Position numbers and translations under genes: made by a program
Notes under the pieces: model-generated
Seen by the model: only the letters and a program-made list of their open reading frames with translations
The model's database searches: none
Told to the model about the DNA's origin: nothing
Part shown: positions 24,690 to 32,705 of the stretch, one piece after another
Position numbering within the stretch: position 1 is the stretch's first letter
Layout of the letters: each line of letters begins with the position of its first letter
Assembly: GCA_905215625.1 (NCBI GenBank)
Contig: CAJMQQ010000014.1
Coordinates: 1-51,028, forward strand
Direction: 5' to 3'
Length of the DNA stretch: 51,028 bases
Origin: an uncultured bacterium
Lineage (GTDB): Bacteria; Bacillota; Clostridia; Lachnospirales; Lachnospiraceae

Positions 24690-26066
24690 TTATGAATCAC
24701 TTAATACGTCATTGATCTCATCGGCCATTACGTCCATAGCCTCTTTCACATCTCCGCCTTCCATGATTAATTCAGCCATACTGTTTTTCCAGATAGTTGC
24801 TAACTGGCTCCAGCCCTTATGCTGAATTCTTGGGTTGATTAAATCCAGGTTGTCGAAGATTGGCTGGAATGCCGGCTTCTTCTCTAAGAATGCCTTTCCT
24901 TCTTCAGTCTCTAATACAGACTTTCTGGTAGGCATATATCCGGTACCTTCTGCCCAGGTCATATTTACCTCTTTGCCGCACAGATACTGCATAAACTGCC
25001 ATGCTGCATTCTTAGTTGCCTGATCGTTCTTGGAAGGAATCAGAATTACGCTGCCGCCGATTTCCTGGTTCTTGGTCTCAGCGCCTGGCAGCCAGTGCAT
25101 GCCAACTTCAAAATCACACTGATCCACATAAGTGTTGTAAAGGGAAGTAGTATGTACAACGCTCAGTGCCTTGCCGGAGATAAAGTTCTGTCTCATATTG
25201 GAAGAAGCGTCGCTGGCAGTACCGGTCCAGTAGGTATAGCCATTGTCACACCACTCTTTCAGCTTGGAAGCGATTTCTACTGCCTTGTCGCCGTTTAAGT
25301 CAGTGCTGACCTGATCATCATTGATAATCTTAACACCCTGATTTAAGTAGAAGGTCTCAAAATACCACTGATCCCAGCCAGGAATAATGGTTGCATACTG
25401 TTCGGTAGTTCCGTCAGCAGCCTTTACTGTACCTGCTTCCATAAATGCGTCCATGTCTGCCCAGGTTTCCGGAAGTTTAATTCCCATTTCATCTACTTTG
25501 TCTTTGTTGTAGTACATAATCTGGGTGGAAATCAGGAATGGCAGACAAACCTGAGTTCCGTTATACTTTGCAGCCTCTAACATACCATTACCAAAGTCTT
25601 CTACGTCATATCCGGTTGCTGCAATATATGGATCCAGATTCTCGGTCAGGCCGCTTGCACCGTACTCTGCTACATAAGGAGTATTGGAAACCGTAATTGC
25701 CGGAAGGCCTGTGCCTGCTGCATGAGCAGCTACTAATGCTTCATTTAACTCAGAATAGCTTCCGATATATTCAGCTTCTACAGTAATCAAATCCTGAGAA
25801 CTGTTAAAGCCGTTTACGACTTCTTCTACAATTCCGGAATACTGATCCTCCAGCGCGTGCCACCATTTAATGGTGATTGGCTCCGTTACCTCATACTTGG
25901 ATGGGTCTGCTTCCTGCGCTTCTGTCTCAGCAGAGGTTTCCCCTGCTGCCGGAGCTGCTGTGGTAGCGTCTGCCGGTTTCTTTCCGGTAGAACCTCCTCC
26001 GCTGCATCCGGTAATTGCGCCAGCTGCCATAGCTGCTGCCAAAACTAATGCCATTCTTCTTCTCAT
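24690..26066 (-). CDS. ugpB: ABC importer substrate-binding lipoprotein (UgpB-like)
   Basis: A 458-residue lipoprotein. The basic MRRRM start, hydrophobic stretch and lipobox AITGC place the lipidated cysteine at about residue 21; an alanine/threonine/glutamate-rich linker (about 28-55) follows. The mature domain is a family 1 extracellular binding protein; TIKWWHALED resembles the start of UgpB, whose ligand is glycerol-3-phosphate or its diesters. A sugar ligand cannot be excluded from sequence. It is the first gene of the operon, behind an attenuator leader. Confidence 0.85.
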   Translation of the reverse strand: MRRRMALVLAAAMAAGAITGCSGGGSTGKKPADATTAAPAAGETSAETEAQEADPSKYEVTEPITIKWWHALEDQYSGIVEEVVNGFNSSQDLITVEAEYIGSYSELNEALVAAHAAGTGLPAITVSNTPYVAEYGASGLTENLDPYIAATGYDVEDFGNGMLEAAKYNGTQVCLPFLISTQIMYYNKDKVDEMGIKLPETWADMDAFMEAGTVKAADGTTEQYATIIPGWDQWYFETFYLNQGVKIINDDQVSTDLNGDKAVEIASKLKEWCDNGYTYWTGTASDASSNMRQNFISGKALSVVHTTSLYNTYVDQCDFEVGMHWLPGAETKNQEIGGSVILIPSKNDQATKNAAWQFMQYLCGKEVNMTWAEGTGYMPTRKSVLETEEGKAFLEKKPAFQPIFDNLDLINPRIQHKGWSQLATIWKNSMAELIMEGGDVKEAMDVMADEINDVLSDS

Positions 26067-26138
26067 AATTGATGTCTCCCTTCTTTGTTTAAATATAAAT
26101 ACAGTCTCCCGCCCTGCCTCTCACGTTCAAAATTGGCA

Positions 26139-26219
26139 TAAAAAAAGAGAGTGTGCATATAACAAAAACATACCTTGGTATGCGTCCACTATTTGCTTTC
26201 CTCTCATTCTCTCTCAAAG
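26139..26219 (-). promoter_or_regulatory. Transcription attenuator with candidate GlpP-binding element, importer operon
   Basis: The leader on the minus strand begins with CTTTGAGAGAGAATGAGAGG (26200-26219). AGAGAG within it pairs with CTCTCT at 26146-26151, which is followed by seven T (26139-26145). An inner hairpin, CATACC-AA-GGTATG (26169-26182), is itself followed by TTTTTG. The element therefore overlaps the 5' arm of the terminator, so a protein bound to it would block termination. The same element occurs at 31888-31908 and 34310-34330. Confidence 0.65.
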
Positions 26220-26244
26220 CATTCTGTATTTTCTTGATGTACTA

Positions 26245-26273
26245 ATGGTATCACAAAATGTCCTGCCTTGCAA
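26245..26273 (-). promoter_or_regulatory. Promoter of the importer-glpP operon
   Basis: TTGCAA (26268-26273) and TACCAT (26245-26250) are separated by 17 bases on the minus strand. The leader to the ugpB start is about 175 bases long and holds the attenuator. The rest, 26274-26373, is AT-rich with nothing else recognised. Confidence 0.55.
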
Positions 26274-26373
26274 GTGATTTTTGTGTATTTTTACTTATTT
26301 TTTACTTAAATCATCCTTTCTTTTTGCATATTTTGATTCTTTGTCTGGAAATATTGATTATTTTTTCACAATT

Positions 26374-27027
26374 TTATTCACAATTTTCCTCTTCTTCCCC
26401 AGCAATTTTCACATCGCTTTCCATGTACTTTTCAAACACTCTCCTCAAAAAGTGGGATGCCAGATAGCTGCCAAATGCAAACCAGATCATAAACAGTTCT
26501 GTAAAATACCAGGTAAGAAAGGCACAAAGCGCGTAAATAACCAGAACGGTAACCGACACATACAAGTTGCCCATTGCCATTACAAAAGCATCTTTTATGG
26601 TTTTCTTAAAGGAAATTTTGAAAAATGCAGTCAGCGGAAACACGTAAATAATTGTTAATAAATAGACAAAAATAAGACTTCCAAGCAGCGCCCTGGCTGC
26701 CCATTTTATGGCTCCTGAAAAAGGCAGAAATTGACAGCAGTACAAATCTACCACCAAAAACAGACCTATAGCTGCCGCGGCTGCCCAAAGAATGGTAGCC
26801 GGAACGAAATTTTTCTTAAATGCGTTCCAGAAACTTTTCCACACATATCCTTCTTCATCCCTGGTCAGTCTTAATGTATATTGGAACAGTGCAGCTGTAG
26901 AAGCTCCTGCGGTAATCACAGGCAGGGAAAACAGCGCCCATAAAATCCCTAAGAGACACAGGTTCATTACCTTTTCCATAAACATAAAAAACTTATTTTG
27001 AGGATTAAACACTCCATTTATATCCAT
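26374..27027 (-). CDS. YesL-family (DUF624) membrane protein
   Basis: About 217 residues with five to six hydrophobic segments, beginning near LCLLGILWALFSLPVITAGASTAAL, the usual DUF624/YesL signature. Members lie beside carbohydrate ABC importers in Firmicutes, and their role is not established. Position and orientation just upstream of the importer operon fit that pattern. The ATG at 27027 has AAAGGA at 9 bases; 27033 is an alternative. Confidence 0.85.
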   Translation of the reverse strand: MDINGVFNPQNKFFMFMEKVMNLCLLGILWALFSLPVITAGASTAALFQYTLRLTRDEEGYVWKSFWNAFKKNFVPATILWAAAAAIGLFLVVDLYCCQFLPFSGAIKWAARALLGSLIFVYLLTIIYVFPLTAFFKISFKKTIKDAFVMAMGNLYVSVTVLVIYALCAFLTWYFTELFMIWFAFGSYLASHFLRRVFEKYMESDVKIAGEEEENCE

Positions 27028-27133
27028 AATCATTCATCCTTTCGCCGTTATCTGTCATAAAGATCATTTCCCAGTATACCATTTTTTTTCGGTTTATGCT
27101 AGAATATGTATTATTGAAAGGAGCTGTCATAAT

Positions 27134-27811
27134 ATGACCTTAAAAAGCCGCTTGATTCGGGATTTTAAAAAGGATCGGGAAACGTTGAAAACCTTAAATT
27201 TCAGGCAGAAAGTCCGCTTTATTTTTGATTACTACAAAGGACAGATGTTTATCCTGTTTGCCTGCCTGCTGTTTCTATATTATGTAGGGGATCTGCTCTA
27301 CCAGAGCAGCCAGGTCATTGACCTGCAGGGATTCTTTATCAATGACCGCCAGAACCTGTTTCCGGCCGAAGAACTGATTGACGACTTCTCCGCCTATCAG
27401 AATACGCCTTCCGGACACCGGATCTGTTTTGAAGACTCCCTATATGTTGACTTAGGGTCCAGCAACGAATACAATGCAGCCAGCCAGGAAAAAATCGTGG
27501 CATACGTTGCGGCAAAGCAGCTGGATTTTCTCATTGCACCGGAAGAACTGGCAAAGTATTATGCCAATTCTTTCCTGCTTTACGATTTAGATACCCTTCT
27601 GCCAGAATCCTTAAAAGAGCCGCTTCAGGAGGATTTCTATTATGCAAAAGATGGCACCGGACAGGAAAAAGCCTGCGGTTTGAACCTGCGCCATTCCCGT
27701 TTTTTAGAAAATCCGGTATACGACGGCGCGGAAGATTACTATCTTCTGGTTCTCTCCTATACTCCCCGAACCGATGCCATGGTTTCGTTTATTGAATATG
27801 CTTATAAATAA
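27134..27811 (+). CDS. Membrane-anchored protein of unknown function
   Basis: A 225-residue protein. A basic, charged N-terminus with KVRFIFDYYKGQ precedes one membrane helix (about residues 38-58), and the rest is a soluble, acidic domain predicted to be extracellular, rich in Tyr and Asp/Glu. I cannot assign a family. It is transcribed divergently from the YesL gene and overlaps the 3' end of the HAD phosphatase gene by 10 bases. AAAGGAG precedes the ATG. Its position next to YesL and the importer suggests, but does not show, a link to that transport system. Confidence 0.7.
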   Translation: MTLKSRLIRDFKKDRETLKTLNFRQKVRFIFDYYKGQMFILFACLLFLYYVGDLLYQSSQVIDLQGFFINDRQNLFPAEELIDDFSAYQNTPSGHRICFEDSLYVDLGSSNEYNAASQEKIVAYVAAKQLDFLIAPEELAKYYANSFLLYDLDTLLPESLKEPLQEDFYYAKDGTGQEKACGLNLRHSRFLENPVYDGAEDYYLLVLSYTPRTDAMVSFIEYAYK

Positions 27812-28593
27812 GTGCTGATTTCTCCCAGCGATTCAAAAATCCCGTCCGGTCTGGTCTGGGATTTTTCTACATCGGAAAGCTTCGTTTCCCCCGTAAGAAC
27901 CAGCAGTCCCTTTCCTCCGTGATTCACGCCTGTGGCCACATCCGTATATAAACGGTCCCCGACAAATGCCGTTCTGGCTGTAGAGACTTTTGTCTTGTCT
28001 GCAATCATCTCTGCAGTCTCTTTATATGGCTTTCCTAAATATCTAGGATGTTCTCCGGTAGACAGGGTCATCGCCGCACAGATAGCGCCGCAGTCTGGAA
28101 TAAAGCCTTTGTCTGTGGGACAGTTAATGTCTGGATGGGTGGCCAGAAACAACGCTCCTTCCCGAATCATGGTACAGCCTTTTTCCAGTTTTTCATAGGT
28201 AAGGGTCTTGTCAAAAGCAGTCATCACAATGTCTGCTTGTTCCTCTGTCAGAGGGATTCCAGCTTCTCTCATACTTTCCTCTAATGGAGGCGTTCCCATT
28301 AAAAATACAGATTTTCCAGGATATTGGCTCTTTAAAAAGCGGATTGCCACATCACCGGAAGTCATAATCTGGTCTCTGGTAATCTCACATCCCATTTTTG
28401 CTAGTTTTTCGATATAATTTTCCGGCGACTGGGAGGAATTGTTGGTAAAAAACAAAAATTGTTTTCCCTTTTCTCTGCAGACCCGGATAAAATCCAGGGC
28501 TCCGTCGATGATAGTATCTCCCATATAAAAGGTTCCGTCCATATCCAGTACAAATAAATCGATTTCTTCCAGCAATTTCTTTTTCTCGTCCAC
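27802..28593 (-). CDS. HAD-superfamily IIA phosphatase (NagD/PGP-like)
   Basis: A 263-residue HAD hydrolase. Motif I is DMDGTFYMGD, motif II lies in FFTNNSSQSPE, and the motif III lysine and motif IV are around KPYKETAEM and FVGDRLYTDV. A class IIA cap lies between motifs II and III. In the NagD/p-nitrophenylphosphatase group some members act on glycerol-3-phosphate or 2-phosphoglycolate, which would fit the glycerol-phosphate surroundings. That substrate is only inference. The start codon is GTG with GGAGG upstream. Confidence 0.88.
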   Translation of the reverse strand: MDEKKKLLEEIDLFVLDMDGTFYMGDTIIDGALDFIRVCREKGKQFLFFTNNSSQSPENYIEKLAKMGCEITRDQIMTSGDVAIRFLKSQYPGKSVFLMGTPPLEESMREAGIPLTEEQADIVMTAFDKTLTYEKLEKGCTMIREGALFLATHPDINCPTDKGFIPDCGAICAAMTLSTGEHPRYLGKPYKETAEMIADKTKVSTARTAFVGDRLYTDVATGVNHGGKGLLVLTGETKLSDVEKSQTRPDGIFESLGEISTYL

Positions 28594-28610
28594 TCTGTCC
28601 TCCTGCCCGC

Positions 28611-28643
28611 AAAAAAGGCTTCAAACTGCAGCGTTTTGAAGCC
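28611..28643 (-). terminator. Terminator of the glpA operon
   Basis: GGCTTCAAA (28617-28625) and TTTGAAGCC (28635-28643) form a perfect 9-bp stem followed by six T on the minus strand, just after the DUF1667 gene. T-runs on both sides make it bidirectional. Confidence 0.8.
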
Positions 28644-28679
28644 TTTTTGATTCTGAATGTTCTTATTTAGTCCACAGGA

Positions 28680-29042
28680 TTATGCCTTTTGCACATCCTT
28701 GGTTGCAATTACCGGTACTCCGGTTCCTGCACAGTTTTCAATGATTACATCGCCGATTGCGACCGGAGCCGGAACGGTTACCTTGCGGATCTCATCCATG
28801 ATTTCAAAAATCTTGCCCTTTGGAATATCTTCTTTGGTTTTTACCGATACCATCTCGATTGTGCCGCCGGTTACGTGTACGCTGGAGGTCACGATTCTGG
28901 TCGGGCTTAATACCTCTTTTCTGGCATAATCGTCGCCTCTTTTACAGGTATTGCCGCTTACCTCAATCTGGTCTCCATCCATTTTTACGGTCAGAGGGCA
29001 GCCTAATGGGCAGCCGATACAGATTAATTCTCTTACCTCCAT
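28680..29042 (-). CDS. DUF1667 cysteine-rich protein of the glp dehydrogenase module
   Basis: A 120-residue protein with CIGCPLGC (residues 8-15) and a further C33; this cysteine pattern suggests a metal or Fe-S site. In Firmicutes and other anaerobes DUF1667 genes follow glpA-like and FAD-oxidoreductase genes, where the protein may replace the Fe-S subunit GlpC. Here the stop/start junction with the oxidoreductase gene is TAACATG, so the two are tightly coupled. The function is inferred from context only. Confidence 0.85.
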   Translation of the reverse strand: MEVRELICIGCPLGCPLTVKMDGDQIEVSGNTCKRGDDYARKEVLSPTRIVTSSVHVTGGTIEMVSVKTKEDIPKGKIFEIMDEIRKVTVPAPVAIGDVIIENCAGTGVPVIATKDVQKA

Positions 29043-29043
29043 G

Positions 29044-30309
29044 TTATTCCACCTCCGTACAAATCACAATATTTTTCAGATCCGGATAGTCTGCAAAGCT
29101 TTCCTTCTTTAAGACAACCTGCTCCATCTCGCCTGGAGCCAGGACTTTTTTCTTTCTCTTGGAAATCTGAACGCCGTCATAGTAAACGGAAATATAACGA
29201 TCCTTGTAAACGTCTGCTACACGGAAACGGACCGTAATCTTGTCCTGCATATTGTTTACATCAATGGTCTGGGGAACGGTATAGCGGACGCCGTTTTCTG
29301 CCTTTAATTCCACTACGTGTCCGGATTCCCTCTCTTTTCCAGACTGTACGTAAGCAGCGGCATTGGTTCCTGCCAGAGTTGCCTCTTCGGATACATAGTC
29401 TACCAAGTCATGTACGTGAAGCACGTTGCCGCAGGCAAATACGCCTTCTGCACTGGTCTCTAACTGATCGTTTACTTCTGGTCCGGAAGTAATCCGGCTC
29501 ATGGAAACGCCGATTCCCTTGCTCAGCTCATTTTCAGGCAGCAGACCTACAGACAACAGCAGGGTATCGCAGCTATAGTGCTCTTCTGTGCCTGGAATTG
29601 GCTTACGGTCTGGGCCAACCTCTGCTAAGGTAATGCCGGTTACCCGCTCTTTTCCTTCAATATCAACAACTGTATGGCTTAACTTTAACGGAATGCCGTA
29701 GTCGTCCAGACACTGTACAATATTTCTCTTTAAACCGCCGGAGTAAGGCATTAACTCTGCAACGACCTTTACTTTCGCACCTTCTAAGGTCATTCTTCTT
29801 GCCATAATCAGTCCGATGTCTCCGGAACCTAAGATAACAACTTCTTTTCCTACGCTGTAGCCTTCAATATTCATCAGACGCTGTGCAGTTCCTGCAGAAT
29901 AGATGCCGGCTGGACGATAACCTGGAATGTTTAAAGCGCCTCTTGCTCTCTCCCTGCATCCCATTGCCAGAATCACAGCTTTTGCCTTGATTGTGGTCAG
30001 GCCATCTTCTTTGTTGATAACGGTAACTTCTTTATCCTTATTAATGTCAATTACCATGGTGTTTAATTTATAGGGAATCTTTTCTTCTTCCACCATTTTA
30101 ATATAGCGGGACGCATACTCAGGGCCGGTCAGCTCTTCTTTAAATGTATGCAAACCAAAACCATTGTGGATACACTGGTTTAAAATACCGCCTAAGCAGC
30201 TGTCGCGCTCCAGAATCAAAATATCCTGAACTCCGGCTTTTCTCGCTGCTACTGCCGCTGCAAGGCCTGCAGGACCTCCGCCGATAATTACAATATCATG
30301 TGCTGTCAT
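29044..30309 (-). CDS. NAD(P)/FAD-dependent oxidoreductase partner of GlpA
   Basis: A 421-residue pyridine nucleotide-disulfide oxidoreductase-type flavoprotein. The FAD-binding GGGPAGLAAAVAARKAG is at the N-terminus, a second dinucleotide fold is at VVILGSGDIGLIMARRM, and GVFACGNVLHVHDL is the late FAD-contact motif. A CLGGILNQCIHNGFGL stretch carries two cysteines near the isoalloxazine region. It sits in the operon between glpA and DUF1667 and takes the GlpB position, although it is longer and unlike enterobacterial GlpB. It may pass electrons from glycerol-3-phosphate oxidation to NAD(P). Confidence 0.87.
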   Translation of the reverse strand: MTAHDIVIIGGGPAGLAAAVAARKAGVQDILILERDSCLGGILNQCIHNGFGLHTFKEELTGPEYASRYIKMVEEEKIPYKLNTMVIDINKDKEVTVINKEDGLTTIKAKAVILAMGCRERARGALNIPGYRPAGIYSAGTAQRLMNIEGYSVGKEVVILGSGDIGLIMARRMTLEGAKVKVVAELMPYSGGLKRNIVQCLDDYGIPLKLSHTVVDIEGKERVTGITLAEVGPDRKPIPGTEEHYSCDTLLLSVGLLPENELSKGIGVSMSRITSGPEVNDQLETSAEGVFACGNVLHVHDLVDYVSEEATLAGTNAAAYVQSGKERESGHVVELKAENGVRYTVPQTIDVNNMQDKITVRFRVADVYKDRYISVYYDGVQISKRKKKVLAPGEMEQVVLKKESFADYPDLKNIVICTEVE

Positions 30310-30323
30310 ATCGCTGCTCCCCC

Positions 30324-31766
30324 TTATTTATCTTTACTGCCGGTTAACATATTGGAACCAGGTGCATTTTTACAGATGTCTTCCATCTTCATACCGCGTT
30401 CCCTAGCCAGAATTTCCATAGTTCTTGGAGTACAGAAACCTGCCTGGCAGCGGCCCATGCCCTGACGTACACGGCGTTTGATACCATCTAAGGATACTGC
30501 GCCTAATGTCCGGTTGATAGCATCCATAATCTCGCCTTCGCTGACGCCTTCGCAGCGGCATACGATGGAACCGTATTCCGGACGCTCTTTAATGAGGGCA
30601 GCTCTTTCTTCTTTGCTCATATTGCCTGGACGGATAAATCCTTTTCTCTTGCCGTTCCAGTCTGCTTTCTTTGCAGCGCCTGCCTTTTTTGCTACCAGTT
30701 CAGCCACGTATACGCCAATAGCCGGTGCACTGGTAAGTCCAGGTGACTCGATGCCGGCTGCGTCAAAGAAGTTTTCTGCGTCTTCTGCTTCGCCGATTAC
30801 GAAATCATCTCCGTCTTCATGAGCGCGGAGGCCGGAGAAGGAGGTAATTACCTGACGGAATGGAACGTTCTTTACGCTGATATTGGCCTTTTCCATTACA
30901 AATGCCAGTTCTTCTGCAGTGGTCTTTGTTGCCTCTTTATCCTCAATGTCTGTAGCCGTCGGTCCGGTCAGCAGGTTGCCATGAATGGTAGGAGTAACCA
31001 GAACGCCTTTTCCTAATTTTCCAGGAAGCTGGAAAATGGTCTTTTCTACGTGTTTGCCTGCCTCTTTGTCTAATAAGCAGTAATCGCCCTTTCTTGGGGT
31101 GATATGAAGCTTCTTTCCGCTTACCATGTTGTGGATCTCATCTGCGTAAACACCTGCTGCGTTGATGACATAGGCTGCATGAATCAATCCGTCATTGGTG
31201 GTCAAATCGTAACCCTTTTCTGTCTTCTTTACATTCTCTACTTTTGTGTTGAAGATAAATTCCACGCCGTTGTCACAGGCATTTTCAGCCAATGCGATGG
31301 TTAAGCCAAACGGACACACAATGCCGCCGGTCGGCGCATACAGAGCGGCGACTACCGTATCAGTCAGGTTTGGTTCCATAGCTCTGGCCTCGTCGCCGGT
31401 AATAATCTTTAAATCCGGAACGCCGTTCTTGATTCCCTTGTTGTATAATTCCTGAAGAGACGGCATATCTTCTTCTGCAAAGCACAAAATCAGAGAACCA
31501 TTTCTCTTAAACTCAAAATCCAAATCCTCTGCAAGCTGTCCCATCAGACGGTTGCCTTCTACATTGAATTTAGCTTTTGCCGATCCTGGAGCTGCATCAT
31601 GTCCTGCATGGACAATTGCACTGTTTGCCTTAGATGTGCCGGAGCAGACATCTTCTTCCCTTTCCACTACACAGGTGTGCAGATCGTAACGGGAAAGTTC
31701 TCTGGCGATAGCACAGCCGGTTACTCCGCCGCCGATAATCACCGCATCGAAATTCATTTCCTTCAT
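30324..31766 (-). CDS. glpA: Glycerol-3-phosphate dehydrogenase, GlpA-like FAD subunit
   Basis: A 480-residue flavoprotein oxidising glycerol-3-phosphate to dihydroxyacetone phosphate. The DAO-family FAD site is VIIGGGVTGCAIARELSRYDL, with DVCSGTSKANSAIVHAGHD following. The C-terminus has a BFD-like [2Fe-2S] domain with CRC and GRCQAGFC, as in anaerobic GlpA. The chosen ATG follows GGAGGAG; the open frame runs up to 31874, but that would put the attenuator hairpin inside the gene. It leads the glpA-oxidoreductase-DUF1667 operon. Confidence 0.9.
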   Translation of the reverse strand: MKEMNFDAVIIGGGVTGCAIARELSRYDLHTCVVEREEDVCSGTSKANSAIVHAGHDAAPGSAKAKFNVEGNRLMGQLAEDLDFEFKRNGSLILCFAEEDMPSLQELYNKGIKNGVPDLKIITGDEARAMEPNLTDTVVAALYAPTGGIVCPFGLTIALAENACDNGVEFIFNTKVENVKKTEKGYDLTTNDGLIHAAYVINAAGVYADEIHNMVSGKKLHITPRKGDYCLLDKEAGKHVEKTIFQLPGKLGKGVLVTPTIHGNLLTGPTATDIEDKEATKTTAEELAFVMEKANISVKNVPFRQVITSFSGLRAHEDGDDFVIGEAEDAENFFDAAGIESPGLTSAPAIGVYVAELVAKKAGAAKKADWNGKRKGFIRPGNMSKEERAALIKERPEYGSIVCRCEGVSEGEIMDAINRTLGAVSLDGIKRRVRQGMGRCQAGFCTPRTMEILARERGMKMEDICKNAPGSNMLTGSKDK

Positions 31767-31844
31767 TTCTTCTCCTCCATTTACCTTTTTGTGCTTCCTG
31801 ACCAGGAAAACCTGCCACTGGCAGCTTTTCCAGATACTTGGTAA

Positions 31845-31908
31845 CAAAAAAGAGTAAGGGAAAACTACGGACAAGTCCGTCGGTTTACCTTACTCTATCG
31901 TCTCAAAG
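31845..31908 (-). promoter_or_regulatory. Transcription attenuator with candidate GlpP-binding element, glpA operon
   Basis: On the minus strand CTTTGAGACGATAG leads directly into AGAGTAAGG (element 31888-31908). AGAGTAAGG is the 5' arm of an intrinsic terminator whose 3' arm CCTTACTCT (31851-31859) is followed by six T (31845-31850). An inner ACGGAC-TT-GTCCGT hairpin closes the loop. The terminator lies well before the glpA start, so full expression must need antitermination. Confidence 0.75.
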
Positions 31909-31929
31909 GTGTTTTATTTAACTGTGTTC

Positions 31930-31959
31930 ATGTTAGCACAGTCTAATACCTATTGTCAA
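31930..31959 (-). promoter_or_regulatory. Promoter of the glpA operon
   Basis: A perfect TTGACA (31954-31959) lies 18 bases from TAACAT (31930-31935) on the minus strand. Transcription would start about 20 bases before the attenuator element. Confidence 0.65.
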
Positions 31960-31979
31960 GAAATTTTCAGTAAACCTTT

Positions 31980-32681
31980 TTATTCACTAATGGTCATAAC
32001 ATTTTTTTCTTCCGCCAGGCTGGAAAACAGCGCGGATTTGTCAAATCCAGGCGGATAAATCACTTCAAATTCCAGTTTGATTTCGTCTTTTTTATTTTTA
32101 TGGATCTTGGTTGAGGCAATCTCCACTTTCCGTTTTTCCAGAAAGTCTTCCATCTTTTTGACCGCCCCTTCTTCCTGGGCAATGGTCATCCAGATGGTCC
32201 CGCCGGAAGCCACATCTGCAAAATGGGCGATTTTATGGGTGATTCCCTGCATCAGAATAATCATCAGCGCGGAAGCAATCCCGATTACATATAGTCCTGC
32301 TCCCATGGCCAGTCCCACGCCTGCAGTAGCCCAGATACCGGCCGAAGTAGTAAGGCCGCTGACCAAATTGTTGCGGACAAAGATAATTCCGGCTCCCAGG
32401 AAACCTACACCGCTGACAACCTGAGCCGCAATACGAGCGCCGTCAAATTTCCCATATTCCATAATATCCACGAAGCCGTACTTAGAAACCACCATCATTA
32501 ACGCAGATCCCATTGCCACAATCGCATGGGTCCGCACTCCTGCCGATTTATTCCTGTTTTTTCTCTCGTTTCCAATGAGAATTCCCAGGACACAGGCAAT
32601 CGCAATGCGCAAAAGCAGTTCGGACTGATCAAAGATGGCCTGGGCGCTGCCCAATCCTAAAATATCAAATGAGATGTCCAT
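31980..32681 (-). CDS. MgtC/SapB-family membrane protein
   Basis: A 233-residue protein. Four to five N-terminal membrane helices carry the family block IGNERKNRNKSAGVRTHAIVA and GVGFLGAGII. The C-terminal soluble domain (about residues 155-233) is ACT-like. MgtC proteins modulate ATP synthase or phosphate and magnesium physiology in pathogens, while their role in commensal Firmicutes is unclear. It begins 24 bases after glpK with AGGGGGT upstream, so it is expressed with glycerol kinase. That is an unusual partner and may point to phosphate balance during glycerol phosphorylation (inference). Confidence 0.88.
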   Translation of the reverse strand: MDISFDILGLGSAQAIFDQSELLLRIAIACVLGILIGNERKNRNKSAGVRTHAIVAMGSALMMVVSKYGFVDIMEYGKFDGARIAAQVVSGVGFLGAGIIFVRNNLVSGLTTSAGIWATAGVGLAMGAGLYVIGIASALMIILMQGITHKIAHFADVASGGTIWMTIAQEEGAVKKMEDFLEKRKVEIASTKIHKNKKDEIKLEFEVIYPPGFDKSALFSSLAEEKNVMTISE

Positions 32682-32705
32682 CCGATACCCCCTGTTTATT
32701 CTGTT

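Noticed and set aside
30324..31874. Long version of GlpA starting at 31874
   Set aside because: It would place the intrinsic terminator and regulatory element inside the coding sequence; the ATG at 31766 has a proper GGAGGAG.
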